The translations under genes were made by a program, and so were the position numbers. Below are positions 15,962 through 25,101 of a stretch of 64,000 nt of DNA, piece after piece (the first letter of the stretch is position 1; each line of letters opens with the position of its first letter). The notes under the pieces are model-generated. The model had not been told where the DNA came from, ran no database searches, and saw only the letters and a list, made by a program, of their open reading frames with translations. The DNA is taken from positions 124,001 to 188,000 of the forward strand of contig NZ_JBQKJT010000005.1 in the NCBI RefSeq assembly GCF_052117125.1, written 5' to 3'. The stretch is from Avoscillospira_A sp052117125 (GTDB lineage Bacteria > Bacillota > Clostridia > Oscillospirales > Oscillospiraceae).

Positions 15962-18900
15962 TCAGTCGGGGCTTTCCTGACACCGGCAGTTGCGGATATA
16001 GAGCAGAGCATAAACGCTCTGCGTCATGGATTCCTGGAACAGGTGAATAACCAATTCCACTCGCCGCTCTGTTCCATCCACCGGCATCCGGAAGATGATC
16101 CGCCGGGCCTCATCGCTGCGCTCCAGCAAACTGGACCAGCGTTCTCGGAACAGATAATCGTCCAGCAACGTCAGGTCCTCCGGGGACAGATACGAGGCAA
16201 GCTGGTCTTGCAGGATCCGGATAAAGTGATCAGAATGGTTGCGATAATCTTGGGAAAGTTCTCGCCACAGTCCGCCCACGGAAAGCAGTTGACCGCTTTC
16301 CAGGTCCACCTCGGCGTGGGCTGTGGTTTCCGACAGAACGGCGTGGTAAAACCGCTGAATCCGCATAGTCCCCAGCTGCTGAACCCGCTGGGCGCCAATG
16401 GGTTCCACGGACACCACCATGGTATTCAGATCCACTTCCTCCTGTCCGGGGTGCCGCAGGGCCAGTTGGAACCACTCATAGGTGCCGCCCTTGGACTGAA
16501 GCAAAATCTCCGGCAAAACCAGATCGGATTTCAGGCACACGCGGGAAAATGCAGCCTGAAACTCCTGCGCGAAGTGGGGATGGACAATGTGATTGTCAAT
16601 CCAGCACTGGGGAAAACCGTTTTCATGGCGGCATTCACCGGCGATCAGATGCCGGTCTGTATGGAAGAAGATGGTCTGTTTTAGCTCATTGTACTCGAAT
16701 AACTCCCGTTTGTCCAGCTCTGGCAGGAATTGCGGACAGTGGGTGCCACTGAGAATGCGGTGATAGCCCTGTAGACAAACGCCATCGCCGTCGTCTTCGG
16801 CCCGAATGCCGGTACATTGTACCAAAACCTCGTTGAGACTGGGGTGATTCCAGATGTATTCCAGCTGCACCTTCTGCCCGGTGTCAATCATACTCCGCAC
16901 GGCGTCATGGACATAGCTGTAATAGCCGGCGTTGATGCGGCTGTACCAGAACTGGTAACACTCCTCCGGTGTCAGCGAGGTGGGGGCGCCCAAAACGCGG
17001 TACATGGTCTCGTCGGCCACCATCTGCGGCGGACGTCCGTCGGAAGGCATGCGAATGGTCCACAGGCCTACCGCCATAGAACTGAGAATATGCCGGTAAT
17101 TGGACCGGCTCAGCTCTTTGAGATGATGCTGTAACCGCGATTCGCCCATACGGGTAACCAGCAGCCGGGTCACAACTCGGGCCAGGGCGTCGTTGTGGGG
17201 ACAGTGGCGGGGATTGCTGATGCCCACAAAGCTCAGCAGCTTCTTTTCCCGCAGCAATGGGACAGCCAGATGCTGGGAAATACCCAGTGTGTGAAGCAGC
17301 TCCAGCTCTTCCGGTGTTTGCAGCGGGCCGGCGCCCAGAGTGATCACCGATTGACCCCGTTGGAACATCTCCACCCAGCGTCGCAGGGGATTGGGCGGGA
17401 GACTCTGCAATTCCGGCGGCCGAGGCAGCAGATCCGGCCGCTCCCAACGGCAGCTGGCGGTCCAGCATTCCGCCGGGCCGCAGGGGGCTTTGTAGAGGAA
17501 CACCCGGTCGGCTTGATAGAAGTCGCCCAGAATGGCCAGAGCCGTCCGAACGGCTTCGTGGTACGAGCGGCATTCGGACAGGCGTTCGGCGGCTTGCACC
17601 ATGCGCTTACCGCACTCCAGCCGATCCTTGACATCCCGGCTGGTCAGTTCCTGCTCCGTAATGTCGATGGCAGTGCTGAGCCGGGCAGCCTTTCCCTGGA
17701 GAAGAATCAGCTTGTCGCGCAGGATGAAGTGTCGGCCGCAGTATTCGTTCATATGGTCACGTATGAGAAAACGATCTGTATCCAGCTGGCCGCCGACACA
17801 GAAGACACAGGGACTGTCTCTCCCCTGCAGAACCTTGTAACATCGTTTGCCGTGGTAATCCCGCGCGCCAAAGAGCTGCTGGCCTGCGGGGTTGAGATAG
17901 TAGAGCTCATACGTCTCCGGATCGCTGATGTAAAAAATGTCCTCTTCTGCGTCCAGAACGGCCTGGGCCAGATCATCCGGCGCCAGTTCCGCCAGAGGTA
18001 CCTGATCGTAGTTATGGAGCAGACGACGGAAGCCGTGCTCTTGCTCCAGGCGGGCCTGATAAGCCGGAGAGTCTTTTTCAAAATAGCGGGCCGTAAAGTC
18101 GGCGGCGCTGATGGGACGGGAGAAGAGAAAACCCTGAAGCAGCCGCGGCCGCAGCTCCTCCAGAGCAGCCAGTTCCTCGGCGGTCTCGATGCCCTCGCAG
18201 CAGACGCGAATACGGCTGCTTTCTGCCAGCTGAAGCATATTGCCGAGAAACCGGTAGTTGTATGCGCTTTTATGGATATCCCGGACGAAGCAGCGGTCAA
18301 TCTTCACTTCCTCGATTTCCATTTCCTCCAGGCGCTGCAGGCTGGAATAGCCGGTGCCGAAGTCGTCAATGGAAATGGCAATGCCCTGCTGCTTCCACTG
18401 GGCAAAAATCGCATTGATGTGCGGGGAATCCAGCAGCTGGATTCCCTCGGTCAGTTCCAGGGTCAAGGCGTTGCCCGGCAGGCCGCTGCGCTGGACACAC
18501 TGGAGCACTTGGTTGGTGATATCGGCGTCGCAAAGCTGTACGTGGGACACGTTGACGCTCATGGAGAAATTGGGAAGGTATCGCCGCCAGATGCGGCACT
18601 GCTCCAGGGCTGTGGCAAGCACCCACAGACCCACCCGGCAAATGAGCCGCATATCTTCCAGCAGAGGGACGAATTCCACAGGACTGACCGGGCCAAGACG
18701 GGGCGAATTGTAGCGCAGCAACGCCTCCGCACCATGGAGGGCGTAGGTATGGGAGATCACCTGGGGTTGATAGAACACGGAAAACCCCTCAAAGCCGTTG
18801 TCCACGCTTCGCTGCAGGTCTTCTTTCAGTTCCAGAACGGCCAGTTCTCGTCGGTAGTCCTCGGCGGAAAAGAACCAGAGCATCTTTTTGCCGTGGGCTT

Positions 18901-19699
18901 TGGCGCAGTCCACCGCGGTCTCGGCGTACTGATACAGGACGCATTCATCGGGAACCCGGTAGGTCTGGTATGGGACACAGCCGCCGGATAGAGTACATTG
19001 GTTCCGCAACCGGACCAGCAGCTGATCAAAGACCTGCCGGACTTCGCCGCTGCTGCGGCCCGGCAGATTGACGGCAAAGGAGTCGCCGTTCATGCGGTAG
19101 ATCCGCTGGGAGCCGCCGGTGGCGGCCTCCAGCGAATCGGCCACCTGCTTCAGCAGCTGATCCCCGTAGGTCTGGCCGTATTTGAGGTTGATGGCCTGCT
19201 GATCGTCCACGTCCAGCACCAGTAAAAACCCATCCTGCCCGCTTTCCAGCAGCTGCTTGATCTCCTCCTGCAGCACATCCATATGGAATGCGCCGGTGAG
19301 GTGATCGGCCTTGCTGTGGGAGGGCAAAATGGCCAGACGGCCCATCATCCACTGGGGATGGCCGCTGCTGCCGAAATGTACCTTGCCGCAGAAATTGATC
19401 CAAAGAAGGCCGCCGGTGCGGTCCATGACCCGGTACTCGGCGTCATAGTCGGCGGAGGCACCGGAGAGGACATGAACCAGCCCCTCCTGCAGCCGTGTAA
19501 AATCCTGGGGCCATACGATGCCGAACCATTCCGGCAAGGTGCAGTAATCGGCTTCAGCGTTAGGCAGTGCCAGCGTCTTATGTAGCTGCTTGGGGATATA
19601 TAGCTTCTCTCCGGCTATATCCAGCAGAAAAAAGTAGTCGCCGGTGCTGTCCGTCAGAAAGTTCAGTATGTTGTAATACGCCAGAAAATCTTTCTCCAT
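15962..19699 (-). CDS. Large multidomain cyclic-di-GMP phosphodiesterase (degenerate GGDEF + EAL + PAS/GAF)
   Basis: 1245 residues, soluble, starting at the ATG at 19699. Order: PAS-like domain (about 15-125), GGDEF fold (about 130-290) whose signature is replaced by MNGDSF, EAL domain (about 295-550), PAS (about 570-680, with CVFC), GAF-like region (about 700-860), then PAS-like segments and a second degenerate signalling region. The EAL domain keeps the catalytic set: EALLRY, SVNVSH, ELTEG, IDDFGTGYSS, EVKIDR, CEGIET and LLQGFLFSRP, so phosphodiesterase activity is expected while diguanylate cyclase activity is not. Probably lowers c-di-GMP to favour swimming. It is sandwiched between hemerythrin and MCP genes in the same orientation, with a sigma-28-type promoter upstream. 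Confidence 0.9.
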   Translation of the reverse strand: MEKDFLAYYNILNFLTDSTGDYFFLLDIAGEKLYIPKQLHKTLALPNAEADYCTLPEWFGIVWPQDFTRLQEGLVHVLSGASADYDAEYRVMDRTGGLLWINFCGKVHFGSSGHPQWMMGRLAILPSHSKADHLTGAFHMDVLQEEIKQLLESGQDGFLLVLDVDDQQAINLKYGQTYGDQLLKQVADSLEAATGGSQRIYRMNGDSFAVNLPGRSSGEVRQVFDQLLVRLRNQCTLSGGCVPYQTYRVPDECVLYQYAETAVDCAKAHGKKMLWFFSAEDYRRELAVLELKEDLQRSVDNGFEGFSVFYQPQVISHTYALHGAEALLRYNSPRLGPVSPVEFVPLLEDMRLICRVGLWVLATALEQCRIWRRYLPNFSMSVNVSHVQLCDADITNQVLQCVQRSGLPGNALTLELTEGIQLLDSPHINAIFAQWKQQGIAISIDDFGTGYSSLQRLEEMEIEEVKIDRCFVRDIHKSAYNYRFLGNMLQLAESSRIRVCCEGIETAEELAALEELRPRLLQGFLFSRPISAADFTARYFEKDSPAYQARLEQEHGFRRLLHNYDQVPLAELAPDDLAQAVLDAEEDIFYISDPETYELYYLNPAGQQLFGARDYHGKRCYKVLQGRDSPCVFCVGGQLDTDRFLIRDHMNEYCGRHFILRDKLILLQGKAARLSTAIDITEQELTSRDVKDRLECGKRMVQAAERLSECRSYHEAVRTALAILGDFYQADRVFLYKAPCGPAECWTASCRWERPDLLPRPPELQSLPPNPLRRWVEMFQRGQSVITLGAGPLQTPEELELLHTLGISQHLAVPLLREKKLLSFVGISNPRHCPHNDALARVVTRLLVTRMGESRLQHHLKELSRSNYRHILSSMAVGLWTIRMPSDGRPPQMVADETMYRVLGAPTSLTPEECYQFWYSRINAGYYSYVHDAVRSMIDTGQKVQLEYIWNHPSLNEVLVQCTGIRAEDDGDGVCLQGYHRILSGTHCPQFLPELDKRELFEYNELKQTIFFHTDRHLIAGECRHENGFPQCWIDNHIVHPHFAQEFQAAFSRVCLKSDLVLPEILLQSKGGTYEWFQLALRHPGQEEVDLNTMVVSVEPIGAQRVQQLGTMRIQRFYHAVLSETTAHAEVDLESGQLLSVGGLWRELSQDYRNHSDHFIRILQDQLASYLSPEDLTLLDDYLFRERWSSLLERSDEARRIIFRMPVDGTERRVELVIHLFQESMTQSVYALLYIRNCRCQESPD

Positions 19700-19740
19700 G
19701 ATCTACAACCTTCCTGGAAGCCGCCCCAAGGGGCACGGCC

Positions 19741-20139
19741 TCAGTTGCCGCGAAGATGCTGGGCCAGCTTCCGGTCTTCTGTACGGATGTGAGAAATGAG
19801 GATGCCGGCCAGCTGGTTGACTTCACCAAGGGCCCGGACGGTGGCTCCATCGCGCACCAGACTGTTGGTGGCGTCCTGAAGCTTGCGCTTGTAGCCGTCG
19901 TGGAACGTCTTGTGGGCGGGATAACCGGGATATTTGCTGGAGACCTGCAACTGCTCTTCGTCACTGAAGTGCTTGGTGACGTAGCTGTTGAGGAACTGGC
20001 CGGTCTTGGGAAGAGAATCACGGCCCTTTCCCTGGGCGCAGGCGTCCAGCAGGGCGTTGATAGCGTCAAATAACTGCTTGTGTTCAGAGTCGATCAGCGC
20101 ATTGCCGGTGAGCAGATCTTTTGTCAATTCATAACGCAT
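19741..20139 (-). CDS. Bacteriohemerythrin
   Basis: 132 residues from the ATG at 20139 (MRYELTKDLLTGN) behind CAGGAGACC; the longer open frame lacks a ribosome site. It has the ligands of the O2-binding di-iron hemerythrin fold: DSEHKQLF, TKHFSDEEQ, the HKTFHDGY pair and the C-terminal HIRTEDRKL. In bacteria such single-domain proteins carry or sense oxygen, often together with chemoreceptors. As first gene of the leftward operon with the EAL protein and MCP it may supply oxygen information to motility control in this anaerobe. Confidence 0.9.
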   Translation of the reverse strand: MRYELTKDLLTGNALIDSEHKQLFDAINALLDACAQGKGRDSLPKTGQFLNSYVTKHFSDEEQLQVSSKYPGYPAHKTFHDGYKRKLQDATNSLVRDGATVRALGEVNQLAGILISHIRTEDRKLAQHLRGN

Positions 20140-20216
20140 AGAACTGGTCTCCTGTTCTTTTAGAATGGTGTTGTACAGCATAGCTGCAAACTAGGAATAA
20201 TGGATATTCTTTATTT

Positions 20217-20243
20217 ATATCGGCATATATTCCGGAATGTTAA
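20217..20243 (-). promoter_or_regulatory. Sigma-28-type promoter of the hemerythrin-EAL-MCP operon
   Basis: Read leftward: TTAA (20243-20240), exactly 15 bases, GCCGATAT (20224-20217), matching the flagellar sigma consensus TAAA-N15-GCCGATAA. Confidence 0.75.
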
Positions 20244-20269
20244 TGGGAAATGGAAAAGATATTTTGCAG

Positions 20270-20297
20270 ATCAGAAAAAAAGTTTTTCTGATTTTTT
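20270..20297 (+). terminator. Terminator-like hairpin between two divergent promoters
   Basis: ATCAGAAAAA (20270-20279) and TTTTTCTGAT (20283-20292) pair perfectly around AAG and are followed by TTTTT. It lies between the start sites of divergent operons, where no gene needs terminating. Confidence 0.55.
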
Positions 20298-20309
20298 GGG
20301 TGCAGACGC

Positions 20310-20336
20310 TTAACATTCCGGGGAAGAAGACGATAA
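20310..20336 (+). promoter_or_regulatory. Sigma-28-type promoter of the flgM operon
   Basis: TTAA (20310-20313), 15 bases, GACGATAA (20329-20336). Same spacing and near-identical elements as the divergent promoter; fits late-class flagellar expression. Confidence 0.75.
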
Positions 20337-20421
20337 GTATAGTACAAGAACCACGACCGGTAAGCGAGCCCGCCGCATTTCAGAATCAGGCGGATGCGGA
20401 CGGATCAGAGGAGGATGCGCA

Positions 20422-20736
20422 ATGTTTCAAGGGATCAAGCCTCCGGGAGCCTACCCGGTATCCGGCACTGCGGCCCATAGCGGCCTTCCAACCCCGACCC
20501 ATGGGGAGCAGACGGTCAAACAGCCGAATTTCGATCAATTTCAGCTGTCGGCCCAGCCCAACAGCCAGGAAGCCACAGTGCAGAAATCGGTAAGCCGGAT
20601 TATTCGCCAGGTTCGGACCCGCCCTACCCATGCCGAACTGGCCGAACTTAAGAGCCGGATTGCCAGCGGCACCTATCAGCCCAACGCCCGGGAAATTGCG
20701 GCGCGGATGATGATGACGGAATACCGGGAGGTTTGA
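20422..20736 (+). CDS. flgM: Anti-sigma-28 factor FlgM
   Basis: 104 residues behind GAGGAGGATGCGCA. The C-terminal half (KSVSRIIRQVRTRPTHAELAELK and YQPNAREIAARMM) matches the sigma-28-binding helices of FlgM, which holds FliA/SigD inactive until hook completion. The N-terminal 50 residues are proline-rich and probably disordered, as is usual. First gene of the flgM-flgN-flgK-flgL operon and itself under a sigma-28-type promoter, giving negative feedback. Confidence 0.88.
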   Translation: MFQGIKPPGAYPVSGTAAHSGLPTPTHGEQTVKQPNFDQFQLSAQPNSQEATVQKSVSRIIRQVRTRPTHAELAELKSRIASGTYQPNAREIAARMMMTEYREV

Positions 20737-20737
20737 T

Positions 20738-21205
20738 ATGGCGGTACAATTCACCGATTATGTACAGATGCTTCAGGACTTGGAGCAGACGCTGCGGGAC
20801 CTGACGGCCCTGCAGCCGGAAAAAATTGCAGCCGTACGGGCCCATGATCTGGAGGTGCTGAACGACTGTATGAAGCGAGAGCAGGCGGCGTCTCTGGCCC
20901 TGCGGGGACTGGAACAGAAGCGCGCCAATATGGCGAAAGCGCTGGGCGTTGGCGGCGTACCCATCCGGCAGGTGGCGGGCCATTGCCCGGAATCCTGCCG
21001 CGGCGATCTGAGCCGGGCCGTGGAGCGTCTGATCCGGCAGGGACAGGAGCTGCGCAGTGCGCAGGACGCCGCCCGGGCGGTGGTGGAATCAGATTTGCGG
21101 CGAGTCAACGGAGAGCTGGAGCGGCGGGGCGTCGCCACAGATCCCGAAGACGGCGCACAACCCACCGTCCCCCCCAGAACCATGCGGACCGATATCAGGG
21201 CTTGA
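20738..21205 (+). CDS. flgN: Flagellar export chaperone FlgN
   Basis: 155 residues, starting one base after the flgM stop behind GGGAGG. A largely helical protein (MLQDLEQTLRDLTALQPEKIAAVRAHDLEVLNDCMKREQAA is a coiled-coil pattern) in the fixed position between flgM and flgK. FlgN escorts the hook-junction proteins FlgK and FlgL to the flagellar export gate. The C-terminal tail (PEDGAQPTVPPRTMRT) is low-complexity. Sequence similarity alone would be weak; context makes the call. Confidence 0.85.
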   Translation: MAVQFTDYVQMLQDLEQTLRDLTALQPEKIAAVRAHDLEVLNDCMKREQAASLALRGLEQKRANMAKALGVGGVPIRQVAGHCPESCRGDLSRAVERLIRQGQELRSAQDAARAVVESDLRRVNGELERRGVATDPEDGAQPTVPPRTMRTDIRA

Positions 21206-21218
21206 GGAGGAACCATAT

Positions 21219-22883
21219 ATGAGCGGAACATTTGGCGCCTTTGGCGTGGCACGACTGGGCATTTATGCGGCTCAGTCGGGCTTGGACGTTACGGGCAACA
21301 ATATCACCAACATCAATACGCAGGGCTATACCCGCCAGCGCCTGGATCTGGTGAGCCTGAGCTCTTCGGCATCGGATAAATACCATTCCATCTACGATGT
21401 CCGAATTGGCCAGGGCGTTCTCACCGCTGGCGTGGTCCAGTTGCGGGACCCGGGCCTGGATTTGCAGTACCGGGGCGCTTCGGCCAACGTGGGCTCGGCC
21501 AGCCAGAAGCTGACGGGCCTCAATGACATTGCCAGCATTCTGGATGAGGTGGGCAAGGGCAGCACCGACGAGGATCAGGACGATGGCGTGATTCTGCGGC
21601 AGATGAACGATCTGCGGGACCTGATCAGCAAGGCCCTTACCAACGGCATCGACGGCTATGACGGCATGATCCGTGAGTCGTCAAAGGCTTTGTGCACCCT
21701 GTTTAACCAATATGCCAAAGAACTGGAAGATTTGCAGGCAAAATACGATACGCAGTTTGAACAAAATGTGGCGGATATCAATAATATTCTCAAAAATGTC
21801 CGCGATCTCAACGAAACCATCCGGGAAGCAGAAATTCGCGGGGATCCCGCTCTGGAGCTGCGGGACGAGCGCAACCGCCAGCTGGATAAGCTGAGCAGCT
21901 ATATGAAAATTGATGTCAAGTACTCCATGGAAGACATCGGAGCGGGGCTGCAGGTGGAGAAGCTGACGGTGTCCCTGGGCACTGGCGGTAAAAATACGCT
22001 GATCGACGGTGTGTACGGTACGCAAATCAGTTCCAATGGCAGCCCCAACTATGATATCAGCGTTTCGGACTTGCTGGACGGCAATGGACGGATACATCCT
22101 GAAAATAACGCCCTGGGTGCAGGTGCGGATCTGGCAGACAACGACCTCTATGGTTCCCTGCAATCCCTGCGGGAGCTGTTGACGGAGTCCGGCGAGTACA
22201 GCAGACAGGACTATGTGAACAATGTGGATGGTGAGGCCGGCAGTAAGCGTGGTATTCCCTACTACCGTAAGGTGCTGGATAATTTGGCTCAGGAATTTGC
22301 TGAGCAGATGAACGCGTTGAACATGATCAACGCGGATGCGGCCAACCCGGTTCCCAATAACCCGGCCGTAAAAGGGGAAGGTGCCCTGTTTAGTACAGGC
22401 AGCAACGGCAATGACATTGAGGGCATCACAGCTGCTAATATTTCCGTTTCCAAGGCATGGAATGACGGCGTGGTTTCCATGATTGCTACGCGGGATCCTG
22501 GTGCTTCCAGCGGCGATAACTCCAACTTGGCGGCCTTTTTGAATTTGTTTAATAAGACTCATGAATTTGATCCTAAGGCTGTTGTTCCGGAAACCGTGCC
22601 GGGAAATGGCGATGCTGCTGTTGGCGCGGTTTACTCCGGCACCTTTGAGGATATGCTGCTGCATATTCAGTCCACACTGGGCGAGGATCAAATGAGTACC
22701 ACGGCAGTGCTGAATAACTACAGCATTACCCAGAACGAACTGTATATGAGCCGGGAGAGCGTCTCCGGCGTGGACCTCAATGATGAGGCTACCAACCTGA
22801 TGGTCTATCAGAAAGCCTATACGGCGGCCTGCCGTCTGATGACTACTCTGGAGGAAGCACTGGACGCCCTTATGGCTATGTGA
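21219..22883 (+). CDS. flgK: Flagellar hook-associated protein 1 (FlgK)
   Basis: 554 residues from the ATG at 21219 behind TTGAGGAGG. N-terminal rod/hook motif LGIYAAQSGLDVTGNNITNINTQGYTRQ (split into the ANNIANxxTxGY pattern, about 11-35) and the C-terminal helix SGVDLNDEATNLMVYQKAYTAACRLMTTLEEALD pair to form the D0/D1 coiled coil. FlgK is the first hook-filament junction protein. The central variable region (about 250-480) is normal in size. Downstream flgL follows at 21 bases. Confidence 0.95.
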   Translation: MSGTFGAFGVARLGIYAAQSGLDVTGNNITNINTQGYTRQRLDLVSLSSSASDKYHSIYDVRIGQGVLTAGVVQLRDPGLDLQYRGASANVGSASQKLTGLNDIASILDEVGKGSTDEDQDDGVILRQMNDLRDLISKALTNGIDGYDGMIRESSKALCTLFNQYAKELEDLQAKYDTQFEQNVADINNILKNVRDLNETIREAEIRGDPALELRDERNRQLDKLSSYMKIDVKYSMEDIGAGLQVEKLTVSLGTGGKNTLIDGVYGTQISSNGSPNYDISVSDLLDGNGRIHPENNALGAGADLADNDLYGSLQSLRELLTESGEYSRQDYVNNVDGEAGSKRGIPYYRKVLDNLAQEFAEQMNALNMINADAANPVPNNPAVKGEGALFSTGSNGNDIEGITAANISVSKAWNDGVVSMIATRDPGASSGDNSNLAAFLNLFNKTHEFDPKAVVPETVPGNGDAAVGAVYSGTFEDMLLHIQSTLGEDQMSTTAVLNNYSITQNELYMSRESVSGVDLNDEATNLMVYQKAYTAACRLMTTLEEALDALMAM

Positions 22884-22904
22884 GATACGAGGTGAGACAA
22901 GATT

Positions 22905-23963
22905 ATGCGCATCACTACCAACGCAATGCTCTATAACTATCAGAATAATCTGATGAACAACACGAATTTGATGAATAACGCCATGACTAAGGTCATGACA
23001 CAGCGCCAATTTAACTCCTATGCCACCAATCCGGCAGCGGCCACCCGGGCGTTTAAGGTGCACAGTTCTTTGAATGCCGTTCAGGCCCAGCATTCCAACA
23101 ATCAGATGGTGACCAGTAAGTTTGAGACGGCTTGGAGCAACATCCAGGGCATTTTGGATGATTTGTCCGATGAGTTGGGCAGAGTACCGGCACTACAGGG
23201 CCTGAATGGTACCAATGCAATGGATGACCTTGATTCTCAGGCGCTGGTGCTACGGGGTGCAGCGGAGGGCATCATACAGAGTATGAACGCCCAATATGAC
23301 GACGATTATATCTTTGCCGGTTCCGATAATCGGAACCCACCCTTTGCTATTGACGACGACGGCTATATTACCTACCGGGGCGTGTATATTGATAAAACCG
23401 GGACACTGGACCAGACGTACGAGACAAAACCGGACGGTACCGTTATAACAAACAGGGATATTCTAAAACAGTGGGCGGAGGAAGACCCGCTGTTTGTGGA
23501 TGTGGGCCTGGGCTTCGCGTTGGACAATAACAATAAGGTGATTGAGTCCACGGCTTTTGATTCTGCCATTTCTGGCATTGATATTTTGGGTTACGGCGTG
23601 GACGATGACGGGAACCCGAAAAATTTGGCATCCATTATGCTGCGGTTGGCAGATGTGTTTGAAAACTATGACCATAATCCTGACTATGACCAGGCCCAGG
23701 CGTTGGTCAACGCTTTTGATACGTCTCAAAAAGCGGTTATTGACAAACATGCTGAGATAGATGTCAAAACCGGCTTTTTGAATACCAATGGTACCCAACT
23801 GGAGTCTAATTTTGATGCATTGAACACGGAACGGTACAATTTGGAAATGGTAGACCCGGCCGACGCCATTACAGAACTCATGTGGGCACAAACCTGCTAC
23901 AGCGCGTCGTTGCAGGTGGGTGTCAACGTGATTCCACAATCTCTCATGGACTATCTGAAATAA
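22905..23963 (+). CDS. flgL: Flagellar hook-associated protein 3 (FlgL)
   Basis: 352 residues behind ACGAGGTGAGA. Flagellin-like N-terminus (MRITTNAMLYNYQNNLMNNTNLMNNAMTKV, helix D0) and C-terminus (ERYNLEMVDPADAITELMWAQTCYSASLQVGVNVIPQSLMDYLK) flank a variable centre with FAGSDNRNPPF, a typical FlgL 'FAG' motif. Second hook-filament junction protein, between FlgK and the filament. Confidence 0.93.
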   Translation: MRITTNAMLYNYQNNLMNNTNLMNNAMTKVMTQRQFNSYATNPAAATRAFKVHSSLNAVQAQHSNNQMVTSKFETAWSNIQGILDDLSDELGRVPALQGLNGTNAMDDLDSQALVLRGAAEGIIQSMNAQYDDDYIFAGSDNRNPPFAIDDDGYITYRGVYIDKTGTLDQTYETKPDGTVITNRDILKQWAEEDPLFVDVGLGFALDNNNKVIESTAFDSAISGIDILGYGVDDDGNPKNLASIMLRLADVFENYDHNPDYDQAQALVNAFDTSQKAVIDKHAEIDVKTGFLNTNGTQLESNFDALNTERYNLEMVDPADAITELMWAQTCYSASLQVGVNVIPQSLMDYLK

Positions 23964-24026
23964 AACATTTGTAAGTAAGATGCCGAGCGCCTGAAGGATC
24001 AGGCAGATAGAAGGAGCGCATAGGAA

Positions 24027-24632
24027 ATGCAGCCATTGATTGAGATACAAACCATACCGATAGAAATTCAAATGAAAGTGGCCAATGCCCGGCTGGAGTA
24101 TGCCAGGGGAACGGCCAATTTGGAGATTTCCCGGGATAAAGGCGGTCTGCAAATTCGCAGCCAACCCATCCAGGTAAAGATCGACACCTTTGAGGCCCGG
24201 AACTCCATTGTACCTACCACCATGCGGAGCATTGAGCAAAGTGCGCGAACAGGCCGTCAGGCTGCTTATGAGGCCACGGCCAGCATTTCACGGGAGGGCC
24301 GCATGATGATGGAAGCCACAGTAGACGGCCAGGTCATCCCAAACCTGGCCCGACAGGCGGTGCTGGAACGTCCTGCTGATTTGAATCTTCAGTTTTTGCC
24401 GTCGACAGGCCCCGAGATTTCTTGGAGTGGCGGCGAACTCAGCGTCCGGTATGAGATGGATAAGCTGAATTTTGACTGGCGGATGGAACAGATGCAGTTT
24501 ACATTTGTACCGGGGGATATTGAGTTCACTATGACGCAGCGACCCGATGTAGTGATTAAGTATGTAGGCGGTCCGCTATATGTACCGCCGTCTTCAGACC
24601 CCAATTATGAACCGGTGGATGTGAAAGCCTGA
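24027..24632 (+). CDS. DUF6470 / YviE-like flagellar-operon protein
   Basis: 201 residues behind AGGAG. Repeated hydrophobic-polar alternation at the N-terminus (LIEIQTIPIEIQMKVANARLEY) and in the C-terminal half (MDKLNFDWRMEQMQFTFVPGDIEFTM) suggests beta structure. It lies exactly where Bacillus has yviE, between flgL and fliW, and has the same size. Function unknown; co-occurrence suggests filament assembly or regulation. Confidence 0.75.
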   Translation: MQPLIEIQTIPIEIQMKVANARLEYARGTANLEISRDKGGLQIRSQPIQVKIDTFEARNSIVPTTMRSIEQSARTGRQAAYEATASISREGRMMMEATVDGQVIPNLARQAVLERPADLNLQFLPSTGPEISWSGGELSVRYEMDKLNFDWRMEQMQFTFVPGDIEFTMTQRPDVVIKYVGGPLYVPPSSDPNYEPVDVKA

Positions 24633-24654
24633 TAGCGGATAGGAGGGTGCCCAT

Positions 24655-25101
24655 TTGCAAACCGACACCAAATATTTTGGCATTGTGGAATATGAACCGG
24701 AGGATGTCTTGACGTTCTCACAAGGGCCGTTTGGTTTTGAGGAGGAGCAGTCTTTTTTGCTTCTGCCCTTTGCGGGAAGCGACGGAAATATGCTGTGCTT
24801 TCAAAGTTTAAAGACGCCATCCTTGGCCTTTGTGGCCATGAATCCGTTTTCGCTGAATCCAAACTATGCCCCGGTGTTGACGGCGGAAGAGCTGCGGGAA
24901 ATGCAGGTGGAGCGTAGCGAGGACCTATGTTATTATGTGCTCTGTGTGGTACGGCAACCCGTAGGGGCCAGCACAGTCAATCTTCGTTGTCCTGTGGCGG
25001 TTAATGCAGAGACCCGTCAGGCGATGCAAACTATTTTGGAGACCGACCACTATGGCATGCGCCATCGTCTGGAGGAGTTCTCCGACGGGGGGTGCGGCTG
25101 A
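24655..25101 (+). CDS. fliW: Flagellar assembly factor FliW
   Basis: 148 residues from a TTG start (MQTDTKYFGIVEYEPEDVLTF) behind AGGAGGGTG; no better ATG exists upstream. The FliW hallmarks GPFGFEEEQSFLLLPF (about 23-38), LAFVAMNPF and the 'NLRCPVAVNAETRQAMQ' segment are present. FliW binds CsrA and flagellin in turn, so that free flagellin releases CsrA repression of flagellin translation. Its stop overlaps the csrA start by one base (TGATG), giving translational coupling. Confidence 0.93.
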   Translation: MQTDTKYFGIVEYEPEDVLTFSQGPFGFEEEQSFLLLPFAGSDGNMLCFQSLKTPSLAFVAMNPFSLNPNYAPVLTAEELREMQVERSEDLCYYVLCVVRQPVGASTVNLRCPVAVNAETRQAMQTILETDHYGMRHRLEEFSDGGCG

